Below, one piece after another: positions 34,101-41,773 of a DNA stretch of 43,930 nucleotides; position 1 is the stretch's first letter, and each line of letters opens with the position of its first letter. Source of the DNA: an uncultured Prevotella sp. (lineage in GTDB: Bacteria > Bacteroidota > Bacteroidia > Bacteroidales > Bacteroidaceae); the NCBI GenBank assembly GCA_944320235.1, contig CALUGQ010000025.1:1-43930 (forward strand), read 5' to 3'. A model generated the notes under the pieces. That model saw only the letters and a list, made by a program, of their open reading frames with translations, did not search any database and was not told the DNA's origin. Made by a program: the position numbers and the translations under genes.

Positions 34101-35221
34101 CACGACGACGGAACTCCGTAGGGCAGCTGCTCCTCGGTGGAGAGTATAGCGCCCTCGGTGCCGAACGACTTAACCTGGTGCACCATGTAGAAGTCTACCC
34201 TGTCGCGGTAGGGCAGCGTGGCTCCCACCGTGGGCAGGAGCTTCTCTACAAGCTCGCTGGCCTTCCATGTTTCAAGCTCGGGGTAGGCAAAAGGCTCCTC
34301 CTCGAACGTCGGGCCGCCGGTGTATTCGTCACGCGGAATCTCGTAGGGGTCGAGCACGCCGTTGCGGTTGCGGTCCTGCCAGTTGTCAATGGCGTAGATG
34401 TGGAAGTCGGCGTTGCCGCTGGTGATGGCGTTGCCGCCGCCCGACGGGCCGTTGATGAAGAGGTTGTTCGTTACGTTAACATACGACTGGCCCTGCGAGT
34501 CGCCTCCCATGAGGTAGCAGCCGTTCTTCCAGTTGTACACGATGTTGTTCACATACTGCTGTATGCCCTTCACCTTGTTGTTGCGGGTGGAGTTGTCGCA
34601 GTAGAGGTTGCGGTAGAGCGTTATGTTGTCTGCCTGCATGAGGCCGCCTGCCGAATGCTGAAGCAGGCCCTGGCCCATGATTGTGTTGGAGATGGTTATG
34701 TTCTGCGGGGCAGTTCCTTTGCCGTCGGGGTTGATGGAGAACGTCTCGTCAAGGCCCCACGAGAAGGAGCAGTGGTCGAAGATCATGTCCGTGCCGTTGG
34801 CTATGCCGGCTGCGTCCTTGCCGCTGTCGCCCTGCTTGCCCATGCGGAAGCGCATGTGGCGCACGATGATGTTGCTGGCCCCCGAGAAGGAGACTCCGTT
34901 GCCGTAGACGGTGATTCCCTCGCCCGGGGCGGTCTGCCCGGCAATGGTGAGGTTGTTCTTGAACACCAGTCGGCTGGAGATGTTGATAACTCCCGAAACG
35001 TCGAAGACGATGATTCGGTTGGGCTGGCTGATGGCGTCGCGGAGCGAGCCTGTGCCGCTGTCGTTGAGGTTGGTCACGTGGTAGACTTCACCTCCGCGCC
35101 CGCCTGTGGCGAAGCGGCCCCAGCCCTGCGCCCCGGGGAACGCCAGCTGCTGCGCGCTGACACTTACGCCGCTGCCTGCAAGCAGCAAGGCCAGCAGCAA
35201 TGAAGTAGTCTTTTTGGTCAT
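31124..35221 (-). CDS. Secreted multidomain pectate-lyase-like protein
   Basis: A 1365-residue exported protein. Order: signal peptide (MTKKTTSLLLALLLAGSGVS, cleaved near VSAQ); a polysaccharide lyase family 1-like parallel beta-helix to about residue 330 (FPGAQGWGRFATGGRGGEVY, GITVYGNGVSFSGASNIIV); a calcium-binding DSDNDGMPDAW motif near 390; a fibronectin-III-like domain about 440-525; a long beta-rich region with passenger-associated repeat-like units near 1000-1060 (TVSGGSLIVNGKHTGGGNYT); a beta-sandwich; and a C-terminal tail VYTTGGVLVRKAG to KGVYIMDSKKVVVK, like type IX secretion sorting domains. It probably degrades pectin-like polymers at the cell surface. Activity is unproven; catalytic Arg/Asp residues were not aligned. 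Confidence 0.82.
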   Translation of the reverse strand: MTKKTTSLLLALLLAGSGVSVSAQQLAFPGAQGWGRFATGGRGGEVYHVTNLNDSGTGSLRDAISQPNRIIVFDVSGVINISSRLVFKNNLTIAGQTAPGEGITVYGNGVSFSGASNIIVRHMRFRMGKQGDSGKDAAGIANGTDMIFDHCSFSWGLDETFSINPDGKGTAPQNITISNTIMGQGLLQHSAGGLMQADNITLYRNLYCDNSTRNNKVKGIQQYVNNIVYNWKNGCYLMGGDSQGQSYVNVTNNLFINGPSGGGNAITSGNADFHIYAIDNWQDRNRNGVLDPYEIPRDEYTGGPTFEEEPFAYPELETWKASELVEKLLPTVGATLPYRDRVDFYMVHQVKSFGTEGAILSTEEQLPYGVPSSWTLKSFEKPADSDNDGMPDAWEEANGTDPQKDDAMTIAANGYANIENYINSLSTENRPFYLREPMLVEAAATDVTSITIGWADYTEGEDGFIVELQDGEAWKEVARTDVDVQQCVVNGLTAGSAYTFRVCAFKGEEKSDYVTLEAKTKPEPVEMVDCETFVGDENNWLIAPEQDEVITLDEPVEKEAVVVRTEADVTITGEGSLEGTASLNKTRSGRLTVETLNGYTGQTVLHDGEFAFNTLKDGGEKSAIGASYEYAQNWIWDGGAWDYTGPTTSTNRNATMYKDTEFRVAEGATVAMSGSIEGEANLILGGGGTVEPASQDFFKYDGNTILKDSVTLNLTYMKQLADKQVFLDEADAAQKLVLAGGNFKVENGNGLELAYRFPIEVQEGTYSTFAINKNATIKCDVTGTGTLEYRIPYVREYLEGDWTKFYGTLVANGVGTEKDGSQLMFQKGFKGMPNTRVYLKGNARVVCWNTNDEQYIGGLSGDAGTYLSASSKNTTNAKMIWHVGGANSDETFNGVIDNKTSANKDANTSIIKEGSGAWRLNGNNVYKGTTTVSGGSLIVNGKHTGGGNYTVNADATLAGEGSIGSAVTLNEGAIIQGGDTVASKDRGLTLTKTLNVAGGAIVNVLADRAESSTIYADGAITLGEGAILQVNGGIIDEAPYDKTEYHVFTSSSLNITGTFAEIQPATPGEGQEWDTSDLYTEGILRVVGGEANPNPDPGEDNPDVQEYRKWDFTAWSTATQTNLEAEASEHVSEPWPAAGTETGWRRYEKDGGVTDADGLKAPNTIYWYGSKITSPTELKANGVTIEETKGLLFNNVTKLNNTIAVAIDYPETSIGTYAGGSYLWLNGSDLQFTISGVLPGQKILMEVESHKSSEGRGVKLSVDGVEIGSCEPKAKTTYEWTVPLNLGTKLVDVLVSSTAGCHIYLIEVGDADHIGTGIEGIETDGGVLKSNVYTTGGVLVRKAGQPLGKLAKGVYIMDSKKVVVK

Positions 35222-35255
35222 GTAAATATAGTTTTAAGTAAATGTATATGCATGA

Positions 35256-35263
35256 CAAAGGTA
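35256..35263 (-). promoter_or_regulatory. -7 promoter box of the lyase gene
   Basis: TACCTTTG on the minus strand, 35 bp before the start codon. The nearest TTTG (35287-35290) is 23 bp upstream, slightly long. Confidence 0.6.
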
Positions 35264-35464
35264 CTTAAAAACTCCGGCTTGGCAGGCAAACGCGCCAAAT
35301 ATCAATGCAAAATGTCATAAAACTAAGTGCTGTCATTGCCTATACGCTATTAATAATGCGTGGGAAAGACTTTCAAGCAACACTAATACCGATGGTTTGC
35401 TGCTGCTTGCCGGCCGCCAGCTCTGCGGTAACAAATAATTACAAAGCCGCACTCGGGGGGAGGC

Positions 35465-35630
35465 ACGGGCCGTTCGGCGTTGCGAAACTGGCAGTTTGGC
35501 AACGCCGAACGGCCCGCGCAGGAATGCAAAACGCGCCGTTTGGCAACTGCAAACGGCGCGTAGCGCAAGTCGCTGTGGGCCAGGCTGTTGCCCGCCCCGG
35601 GTGACAATTCAACAAATTCTTACAAAAACG
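35465..35630 (+). repeat. 22-bp phased repeat array, locus 5, folded into giant hairpins
   Basis: Five in-phase cores at 35465, 35487, 35509, 35531 and 35553 (ACGGGCCGTTCG, ACTGGCAGTTTG, ACGGCCCGCGCA, ACGCGCCGTTTG, ACGGCGCGTAGC). Successive units are complementary. A perfect 17-bp stem pairs 35467-35483 with 35499-35515 and continues as AAACT/AGTTT. A second perfect 11-bp stem pairs 35532-35542 with 35550-35560. CTTACAAAAACG follows at 35619-35630, 66 bp after the last core and directly beside the pyrD stop. Confidence 0.7.
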
Positions 35631-35636
35631 GCAGGC

Positions 35637-36548
35637 TCAGGCTTCCAATGCCCCGATGATTTCAGTGACCGACCGGCAGCCATGCTCGTCGAGCCAACGG
35701 TTTATCCCGTCGCGCACGCGGATGGTAACAGTGGGGTCGATGAAGTTGGCCGTACCTATCTCGACAGCCGTCGCGCCCGCCATGAGGAACTCAATGGCAT
35801 CGCCGGCGGTCATGATTCCGCCGAGGCCGACCACGGGGATGGCCACGGCGCGGGCCACCTGCCAAACCATGCGCACGGCCACGGGCTTGACGGCGGGGCC
35901 GCTGAGGCCGCCCGTACCGATGCTGAGCCGCGAACGGCGGCGCTCTATGTCGATGGACATGCCCATGAGCGTGTTGATGAGCGACACGCCGTCGGCCCCC
36001 TCGGCCTCGCAGGCACGGGCAATCTCAGCTATGTCGGTGACGTTGGGCGAGAGCTTCACGATGAGCGTCTTGTTGTAGCGGCGGCGCACAGCCTTGACCA
36101 CACTGGCCGCCCCGGCACACGTCACGCCGAAGGCCATGCCCCCGTCGCGCACGTTGGGGCACGAGATGTTAAGCTCGATGGCCGGTATGCGCTCAAGCGC
36201 GTCGATGCGCGCGGCGCACTCGGCGTAGTCATCGGGCGACGAGCCGCTCACGTTGACTATCATGTTGGTGTCAATATCCTTAATCTGCGGGTAGATATGC
36301 TCGCAGAAATAGCCGACCCCCTTGTTCTGCAGTCCCACGCAGTTGAGCATGCCCGACGCCGTCTCGGCCATGCGCGGGTAGTCATTGCCCTCGCGCGGGA
36401 GCAGCGTCGTTCCCTTTACGATGATGCCGCCGAGGCCGTCGAGCGGCACAAGGTCGGCAAACTCGATGCCGTAGCCAAACGTGCCTGAGGCAGTCATCAC
36501 GGGGTTCTTCAGCTCAAGGTCATTTATCTTTACATTCAGAGTTGCCAT
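35637..36548 (-). CDS. pyrD: Dihydroorotate dehydrogenase B, catalytic subunit
   Basis: A 303-residue class 1B enzyme oxidising dihydroorotate to orotate with FMN, the fourth step of pyrimidine synthesis, in the cytoplasm. Family marks: [13 protein letters not shown] at residues 15-27, [10 protein letters not shown] with the class 1 catalytic Cys, [31 protein letters not shown] and [20 protein letters not shown]. It overlaps the end of pyrK by 13 bp on the same strand, so the two subunits are co-translated. The stop lies next to the tail of a repeat array. Confidence 0.96.
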   Translation of the reverse strand: MATLNVKINDLELKNPVMTASGTFGYGIEFADLVPLDGLGGIIVKGTTLLPREGNDYPRMAETASGMLNCVGLQNKGVGYFCEHIYPQIKDIDTNMIVNVSGSSPDDYAECAARIDALERIPAIELNISCPNVRDGGMAFGVTCAGAASVVKAVRRRYNKTLIVKLSPNVTDIAEIARACEAEGADGVSLINTLMGMSIDIERRRSRLSIGTGGLSGPAVKPVAVRMVWQVARAVAIPVVGLGGIMTAGDAIEFLMAGATAVEIGTANFIDPTVTIRVRDGINRWLDEHGCRSVTEIIGALEA

Positions 36549-37312
36549 AACAGTTTCTTAATATTAAACACCGGACCTTCCTTGCACACACACAGATTGC
36601 CCTCGGTAGTCTTCTCCACGCAGCATAGACAAGCCCCAAGGCCGCACGCCATCATGTTCTCCAGCGATGCTTCGCAGTCAATGCCCTCCTTGGCGGCATA
36701 GCGGGCGACGGCCACCATCATGGGCTTCGGCCCGCAGGTCTGTATGCGGTCAAAGCGCTCGGAGGCAAGGACGGAGTGGTTGGTGACGAATCCGCGCTCG
36801 CCTTCCGACCCGTCCTCTGTGGTAATGTACACGCGCCCGTACTTCTTAAACAGGTCGACCTGCAACAAGTCGGCAGCCCGGCGGGCACCCAGCAGGAACG
36901 TAGGCTCACACCCAAGGCGGCGCATCTCTGCCCCAAGATACAGCAGAGGGGCAACGCCAACGCCACCACCCACGAGCAGTACGCGCTCGGAACGGCCGGC
37001 AGGCAAGGTGAAACCATTGCCCAAAGGCAGCAGGCAGTTGAGCCTGTCGCCCGCACCAAGCGACGCCAATGCGCGCGTGCCGTCACCGACAACTGCCACA
37101 AGCAGCCACAGTTCGTTGCGCTCACGGTCTACGAAATTGATTGAAATGGGGCGCCGGAGAAACGTTGACGGCGAGCCGTCAACACGCACTTCGACAAACT
37201 GCCCGGGCAACATGGCGGGCAAAGGGGCCTCGCCGGTGAGCCTTACCAGCGCATACTTCTCGCTGATACGCTCAACGCCGCTCACCGTAAGGTCAAGAAC
37301 GAATTTCTTCAT
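36536..37312 (-). CDS. pyrK: Dihydroorotate dehydrogenase B, electron-transfer subunit
   Basis: A 258-residue FAD and [2Fe-2S] protein that passes electrons from PyrD to NAD+. The FAD-binding box is [10 protein letters not shown], the NAD-binding region is [20 protein letters not shown], and the C-terminal cluster cysteines are in [14 protein letters not shown] and LCVCKEGP. It is first in a two-gene pyrK-pyrD operon, as in many Bacteroidota. Its promoter lies about 200 bp upstream, leaving a long untranslated leader. Confidence 0.95.
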   Translation of the reverse strand: MKKFVLDLTVSGVERISEKYALVRLTGEAPLPAMLPGQFVEVRVDGSPSTFLRRPISINFVDRERNELWLLVAVVGDGTRALASLGAGDRLNCLLPLGNGFTLPAGRSERVLLVGGGVGVAPLLYLGAEMRRLGCEPTFLLGARRAADLLQVDLFKKYGRVYITTEDGSEGERGFVTNHSVLASERFDRIQTCGPKPMMVAVARYAAKEGIDCEASLENMMACGLGACLCCVEKTTEGNLCVCKEGPVFNIKKLLWQL

Positions 37313-37796
37313 GTCTCAATTTGCAGGCAGAGACTATTAATCCTCCGCCTTGATTACACATAAGGGGCTTGCGCACCTGCACAATACTGGCTACACACCG
37401 CGCCGCGGCAATTAATAGGCCCCCACCTTAACACATAGGCAAACACCATCGCCCGGCAACGCCACCTGGCAGCCATGCCCGGCGCATGGGCAATACGGTG
37501 TTCACATTGCAAAGGTACAACATTTTGAGGATATACAAGGCACCGGCCAAGAAAAATCACCTGCAGCACAATCAACACCATCCGCAGGCACAATGGCTCT
37601 CCTCCACAACTACAATCATAACCTGCACAACCTGCAACACCAGGCCAACCCACCTGCCGCCAACAGCTGAACGGCCTACAACCACCGGCCCCACGCTATG
37701 AAGCAACCCTGCAAAAACCCCAAATCAGCCACAAGCCAACATCGCAACTGCCCTCACGCAGCATGCCATCCTGCCACGGACAAGCATTGCCGCGAA
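37313..37796. other. Intergenic DNA holding the pyrK leader
   Basis: No gene is seen. Between the promoter box at 37510 and pyrK there is a roughly 200-nt leader. It contains a small stem CCATGC/GCATGG near 37471-37487. No known riboswitch was recognised. The segment 37540-37796 is low-complexity (CA-rich) and shows nothing else. Confidence 0.4.
37510..37539 (-). promoter_or_regulatory. Promoter of the pyrK-pyrD operon
   Basis: On the minus strand TACCTTTG (37510-37517) with CTTG 18 bp upstream (37536-37539). The -7 box is perfect. Confidence 0.6.
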
Positions 37797-38288
37797 TCAC
37801 TTCTTTGCCGGTACGAACGTCTCGTAAGTCAAGTCATCATAATATACACGTATCTCAACGACCTTACGCTGCGGCTTGTCAATATATTTTATCTCTTGGC
37901 GAACGGTTTCCTGTCGTGTGTTTCGTACACCATTGTGACCATGGCTGACCGAGACATGACTCTCGGCACCGCCAGACGGTTGGGCTGGGGCAGGAATATC
38001 GTCGGACCCAAAATCAAGAGCCGGCTCTACAACATCGCCCTGCACCACGTCACTTTCAGAGCTTCCACCATCTGGCACACTCTCATACATATCGCCAGTG
38101 CCAAAGAGTAGCCAGTTGGTATTGATGTCAGGAATTTTTCTTTTGATGGCTTCAACGATGTTAAGGGTAGGCTTGGTGCGTCCATTGAAGATGCTGCTCA
38201 GCGATGCCGGCGACATATCTATAAACTGGGCAAACACTTGTTGGGTCATGTGCTTGGCCTCCATAATCTGTCTTATCCTATCTTTCAT
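37797..38288 (-). CDS. XRE-family transcriptional regulator
   Basis: A 163-residue DNA-binding protein. The N-terminal helix-turn-helix (IRQIMEAKHMTQQVFAQFID, then MSPASLSSIFNGRTKPTLN) is a lambda-repressor-like domain at residues 3-60. An acidic, Gly/Ser-rich linker and a basic C-terminal segment (YIDKPQRKVVEIRVYYDD) follow. This layout is common in Bacteroides and Prevotella regulators of unknown targets. It has a good promoter and no operon partner. Self-regulation is plausible but not shown. Confidence 0.85.
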   Translation of the reverse strand: MKDRIRQIMEAKHMTQQVFAQFIDMSPASLSSIFNGRTKPTLNIVEAIKRKIPDINTNWLLFGTGDMYESVPDGGSSESDVVQGDVVEPALDFGSDDIPAPAQPSGGAESHVSVSHGHNGVRNTRQETVRQEIKYIDKPQRKVVEIRVYYDDLTYETFVPAKK

Positions 38289-38361
38289 ACTCCAAAATGG
38301 CTCTATATTTTTGTGATACAGGTGTCATCAGGGCTTAAACAGCCCTTTTTGATTGCGTTTA

Positions 38362-38393
38362 CAAAGGTAAAGCAAATTATCGGATTATGCAAA
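38362..38393 (-). promoter_or_regulatory. Promoter of the XRE regulator gene
   Basis: On the minus strand TTTG (38390-38393), 20 bp, TACCTTTG (38362-38369), 74 bp before the start codon. Confidence 0.8.
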
Positions 38394-39025
38394 TTTCCAA
38401 ACAAGAATTTTCATATTAAAATTTTAGGTTTATGATTTTGAATATCAAAACATAAACAGCGGCAACACGATTCATACAGCTTTATAATTACAAACGTAAA
38501 CTTTAGGACGCTAAACAGAATAAAACCAACAATTAAACGTGATTATTGAAACAACTGATTATTATTTAGATACTTACACGGAAAATACGGACAAAGTTGC
38601 CTTTATGCACACTTTAGAATGCAGAAAGGTGCATTTCCAAGCAAATAAGATTAACGTTAGGCATTAAAATGCTGAATTTCTGTATGTTATATGATAAATA
38701 GCACTGCTGTATATATATGTCTTTACGTTATGAAACAATTTTCTTTTGATTATAAAATCGATAGTTTTAATTTGTAATATTTATCATTTTACACTTTAAT
38801 ATCCTAAAATTTCGATTGTGGGTTTACGTTGTTTACCGTGATTCACAAACCAAAATCAACAAAGAGAAATGCAAAAATAAGCAAACGCAAAATTCAGATT
38901 GGTGTGCACAGTTGGTTTTCATGGATTTTGAAGAATTGCGAGCCGACGTGCGAAAAGTTTGAAATTCGCGATTCTCAGAGGGGGTATTTTAGTGCTAAAG
39001 TGCTGTAATTCCGATATTTGGAGCT
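38394..39025. other. AT-rich gene-free stretch
   Basis: About 630 bp with low GC and stops in all frames. I see no protein, RNA gene or repeat that I can name. Short AAATGC and GCATTT words recur around 38610-38675 and can form weak stems. Such AT-rich gaps can hold regulatory RNAs, but there is no clear promoter-terminator pair. Confidence 0.3.
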
Positions 39026-39051
39026 AAAAAAAGCACTCCTGTGGAGTGCTT
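39026..39051 (-). terminator. Intrinsic terminator of holA
   Basis: On the minus strand a perfect 9-bp stem (39043-39051 with 39031-39039), a 3-nt loop and a following T-run (complement of 39026-39032). It is 37 bp after the holA stop. Confidence 0.85.
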
Positions 39052-39087
39052 ATTCTAGATAAAAATGTGGCTGAAAGAGGGGCAAAA

Positions 39088-40113
39088 TCAGTGTAATATA
39101 AAGAAAATTAACTCTTTCATAAGCTCTTCCGGGGGCGTATTTGGGTTGTCGAGGCCCTTACTTTTGGCATCAATCTCCCTAATTTTATAAATTATCTGCA
39201 AAACTTTCGTTGCCTTGAAATTCCTCATTCCCGTCATGTAGTCTTTCGCCGCCCAAGCCGAACGCAGGTCGAGCCACTTTGCAAGCGCATCGGGGCTGCC
39301 TTTCTGCGGGCAGTAAAAAGCGACCAGCAAGTTCTGGAAATAATTGAAGAGCATCGGGATGAAACTGTAGATATTGCCAGCCTTAGGATTTTCGTCAAAA
39401 TATTTCACTATCTGATTTGCCTTGAAAACATTCTTGTTGACGATGGCATCGCGCAGTTCGAAGGCGTTGAAATCCTTGCTCACCCCTATCTGCCGCTCCA
39501 CGATGGCAGGGGTTACGCGGCGGTCGTCGGCAGGCAGTGCGATGAGCAGTTTGTCGAGTTCACCCACGAGCCGGTTGAGGTCGGCCCCTATCGAGTCAGC
39601 AATCACCTGCTGCGACTTAGGGTCTATGCTTGCCCCTTTGGCCTTGAGGTAGTTTTCTATGAATGGCGGCAAGTCGCGTTCGCGCATTTTCTTGCTCTCA
39701 AAGAGCACTCCCGTGCGTTCCACCATGGCCGCCAGTTTCTTGCGCCGGTCAATCGTTCCGTTTTTGTGGCACATCACCAATACGGTCGAGGCGAGCGGTT
39801 TTTGCAAGTAATACTCCAGCGGTTCGGTGTTGCGCAGGTTCTGCGCCTCCTTCACTATGACCACCTGCCGGTCGGCCATCATTGGGTAACGCTTTGCGGC
39901 ATCGACCACCTGACCGATCGAGACGTCGGAGCCGAACATCACAGTCTGGTTAAAGTCGCGCTCCTCCGGGCGGAGGACGTTCTCCGCTATATAGTCAGTA
40001 ATCTTGTCGATGTAGTAAGGTTCGTCGCCCATGAGATAATAAACGGGTGCATACTTCCTCGCACGCAAATCGCGCATGATTCCGTCGAAAGTTGCGTTTT
40101 TATTCTCAGCCAT
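39088..40113 (-). CDS. holA: DNA polymerase III delta subunit
   Basis: A 341-residue clamp-loader subunit that opens the sliding clamp. The N-terminal AAA+-like domain has APVYYLMGDEPYYIDKITDY near residues 17-36, and the tail VVDAAKRYPMMADRQVVIVKE is a delta-family signature. IGADLNRLVGELDKLLIAL near 174-192 and the C-terminal collar helices complete the fold. It is essential for replication. It is encoded divergently from the HsdR_N protein, a neighbourhood I recall as common in Bacteroidota. A 66-bp promoter-bearing repeat lies upstream. Confidence 0.95.
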   Translation of the reverse strand: MAENKNATFDGIMRDLRARKYAPVYYLMGDEPYYIDKITDYIAENVLRPEERDFNQTVMFGSDVSIGQVVDAAKRYPMMADRQVVIVKEAQNLRNTEPLEYYLQKPLASTVLVMCHKNGTIDRRKKLAAMVERTGVLFESKKMRERDLPPFIENYLKAKGASIDPKSQQVIADSIGADLNRLVGELDKLLIALPADDRRVTPAIVERQIGVSKDFNAFELRDAIVNKNVFKANQIVKYFDENPKAGNIYSFIPMLFNYFQNLLVAFYCPQKGSPDALAKWLDLRSAWAAKDYMTGMRNFKATKVLQIIYKIREIDAKSKGLDNPNTPPEELMKELIFFILH

Positions 40114-40274
40114 TGCTCATTTACGATATAATTCACTAATTTTGCAAGCCAGCGATGCCTGCGGAGCCTGCGCCCTAAGCCGCCTTTCTTCCCGGCGGCA
40201 GGGCTTGCACAGGCCTGCCACCTGCATGATATGGTGCAGGCAGCCGATGCGCGGCCCCGCCCATGCATAACTCT

Positions 40275-40365
40275 GCGCAGCTTATCTTATGCAAAGATAA
40301 TGCAAGCGAGCGGCTAACGAACTTGTTCGTAATTGCCCGAGCGCAGCTTATCTTATGCAAAGATA
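40275..40365 (-). repeat. 66-bp-period repeat with promoter box and hairpin, locus A
   Basis: A perfect 25-bp segment is repeated at 40275-40299 and 40341-40365 (66-bp period). It contains GCAAAGATA, whose complement TATCTTTGC is a -7 box reading towards holA. The DNA between copies has constant parts (GCAAGCGAGCGG and CCCGA) around a 22-nt variable part with the perfect hairpin ACGAAC-TT-GTTCGT. Same family as 43757-43930, opposite orientation. Confidence 0.8.
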
Positions 40366-40389
40366 CGGCAAAATATCGGTTAACCGAAA
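40358..40389 (-). promoter_or_regulatory. Likely holA promoter inside the 66-bp repeat
   Basis: On the minus strand TTTC (40386-40389), 20 bp, TATCTTTG (40358-40365). A second TATCTTTG is at 40292-40299. Transcripts would carry the repeat hairpin in the leader. Confidence 0.55.
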
Positions 40390-40433
40390 CGCAGGCACGT
40401 TTTTATTCAGACAACCTCGCCATATATATAATA

Positions 40434-40883
40434 ATGTATAAGCTCAACCTTCCGCCCTTCCAGCCTAAGTTGCGGGCCACTGCCGGCAAGGCGACGATAT
40501 ACGATGCACTGCGCCGCAAGTTCGTTGCGCTCACTCCCGAGGAGTGGGTGCGCCAGCACTTTGTCAATTTCCTCACTGCCCACAAGGGCTACCCGGCAGC
40601 CTTCATGGCCAACGAGGTGGAACTGCACGTGGGCGAAAAGAGACTCAGGTGCGACAGTGTGCTCTATGATACAGCCCTGCGCCCACGCATGATCATTGAA
40701 TACAAGGCGCCTACGGTGCAGATAACGCAGAGCGTGTTCGACCAGATAGCTGCCTACAACCTGCTCCTGCGCGCAGACTACCTCACCATCAGCAACGGCC
40801 TGAGCCACTTCTGCTTCAAGACAGACTATGACGGTAAAAAATACTTACTGCTCAATGACGTTCCGAACTACCAAAATCTTTGA
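40434..40883 (+). CDS. HsdR N-terminal-domain (PD-(D/E)xK nuclease-like) protein
   Basis: A 149-residue stand-alone protein with the type I restriction enzyme R N-terminal fold. It begins MYKLNLPPFQPKLRATAGKA. Nuclease-like residues are visible: E in ANEVELHVGEK, D in LRCDSVLYD, and ExK in MIIEYKAPTVQ, followed by QSVFDQIAAYN. No HsdM, HsdS or helicase part is nearby, so it is not a restriction system. Single-domain copies beside holA appear common in Bacteroidota; their role is unknown, possibly in DNA repair. Start set at ATG 40434; the longer frame upstream is repeat DNA. Confidence 0.8.
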   Translation: MYKLNLPPFQPKLRATAGKATIYDALRRKFVALTPEEWVRQHFVNFLTAHKGYPAAFMANEVELHVGEKRLRCDSVLYDTALRPRMIIEYKAPTVQITQSVFDQIAAYNLLLRADYLTISNGLSHFCFKTDYDGKKYLLLNDVPNYQNL

Positions 40884-41131
40884 CATAATCCAAGCCTGGC
40901 AGATTCCCATGGCAGCGCGATGAGGACATCTTAATCCGAAAAACGGCACAATGTATCCGCCCCGCCGCCGCGCCTCCCGCGGCATCACGCAACCACGCTT
41001 CCTGCCATTTCGCCCATCGGCCTGCCTCGCTTTTTTGCTCCGCAACCAACCTTACATGGCGCAGTTAGCCCCACTGCCCGGCCTGCTATTAGCAAAGCTG
41101 TGCAACAAAAAAAACGACACCCCACCCGACC
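40884..41131. other. Intergenic DNA between the HsdR_N gene and repeat array 4
   Basis: No gene, terminator or structured repeat is recognised here. The gap continues beyond the array (41263-41773) up to the ABC transporter gene and is likewise without a convincing ORF; only a -7 box at 41680 stands out there. Confidence 0.35.
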
Positions 41132-41262
41132 CGCACCCTTTCCGCATCACCAAACGGCCTGTTTCAGCGTTCAATACGGCCTGTTTCGCGCCCGTAAACG
41201 GCCTGTTTCAGAACGTAAAACAAAGCAAGCACGCAACCGCCTGAGCATCAAGCACTTAGCAA
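41132..41262 (+). repeat. 22-bp phased repeat array, locus 4 (best preserved)
   Basis: Three identical cores ACGGCCTGTTTC at 41154, 41176 and 41198, separated by different 10-nt spacers (AGCGTTCAAT, GCGCCCGTAA). A decayed in-phase unit at 41132 shares CCTTTCCGCATCA with locus 1. A tail with CTGAGCATCAAGC (41240-41252) matches the locus 1 tail. Confidence 0.8.
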
Positions 41263-41679
41263 GTGTAAGGCTGACACATTCCAAATGTCGCTTATCTCCA
41301 CAACCTTTCCGGCCTCACCTCACACCGGCAAGAGCGCAACAATGCCGCATAAAGCAGCCCGGCCACGGCGACAAGCACATAAGCCACAGGCCAACATGCC
41401 GTACTGCTTGCCCGCTGCCACCAGTTTTACCACGAACAGTCATCAGGCTTCCCGGCAGGCTTTGCGTTCATGCCGGCAAGATTGCTTTCCGCCTTGACGA
41501 CAGCGTAGCGGGCCACGCTGAGACAAGCCGTGACTGTAGATGGCGGCAAGAATGCAATATGCAATCGAAGAATGTGGAAATGAGGCAGTATCCGGCCAGA
41601 AACGGTTTAACCCGATTCTGGTTTACGGTGCAAGCCACAGAAAAGTGCCTCCAAATGCGCCCACATTGATTATTTTGAG

Positions 41680-41687
41680 TAACTTTG
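41680..41687 (+). promoter_or_regulatory. -7 promoter box upstream of the ABC exporter
   Basis: TAACTTTG matches TAnnTTTG 86 bp before the start codon; no clear -33 box. Confidence 0.4.
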
Positions 41688-41773
41688 CAGGCAGGCAAAC
41701 TGCGGCGGACAGCCAAGTGAATACAGCCGGCCACCCCGCCGCCAGGGCCAACGCACTGCTCAACAAGACAAAA

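Noticed and set aside
33404-35203. Long plus-strand ORF (599 aa) opposite the lyase gene
   Set aside because: It is a shadow of the lyase coding strand; composition is typical of antisense to GC-rich codons and no motif is seen.
36718-37340. Overlapping ORFs on both strands across pyrK
   Set aside because: PyrK has intact FAD, NAD and 2Fe-2S motifs; the others are frame shadows.
37313-37510. Pyrimidine riboswitch or PyrR-type attenuator in the pyrK leader
   Set aside because: The leader is long, but I could not find a conserved PyrR-binding loop or a terminator/antiterminator pair.
40434-40883. Type I restriction-modification system
   Set aside because: Only the HsdR N-terminal domain is present; no helicase, methylase or specificity gene is nearby.
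41132-41262. CRISPR array made of ACGGCCTGTTTC repeats
   Set aside because: Units are 12-bp cores with 10-nt spacers, far too short for CRISPR, and no cas genes are present.
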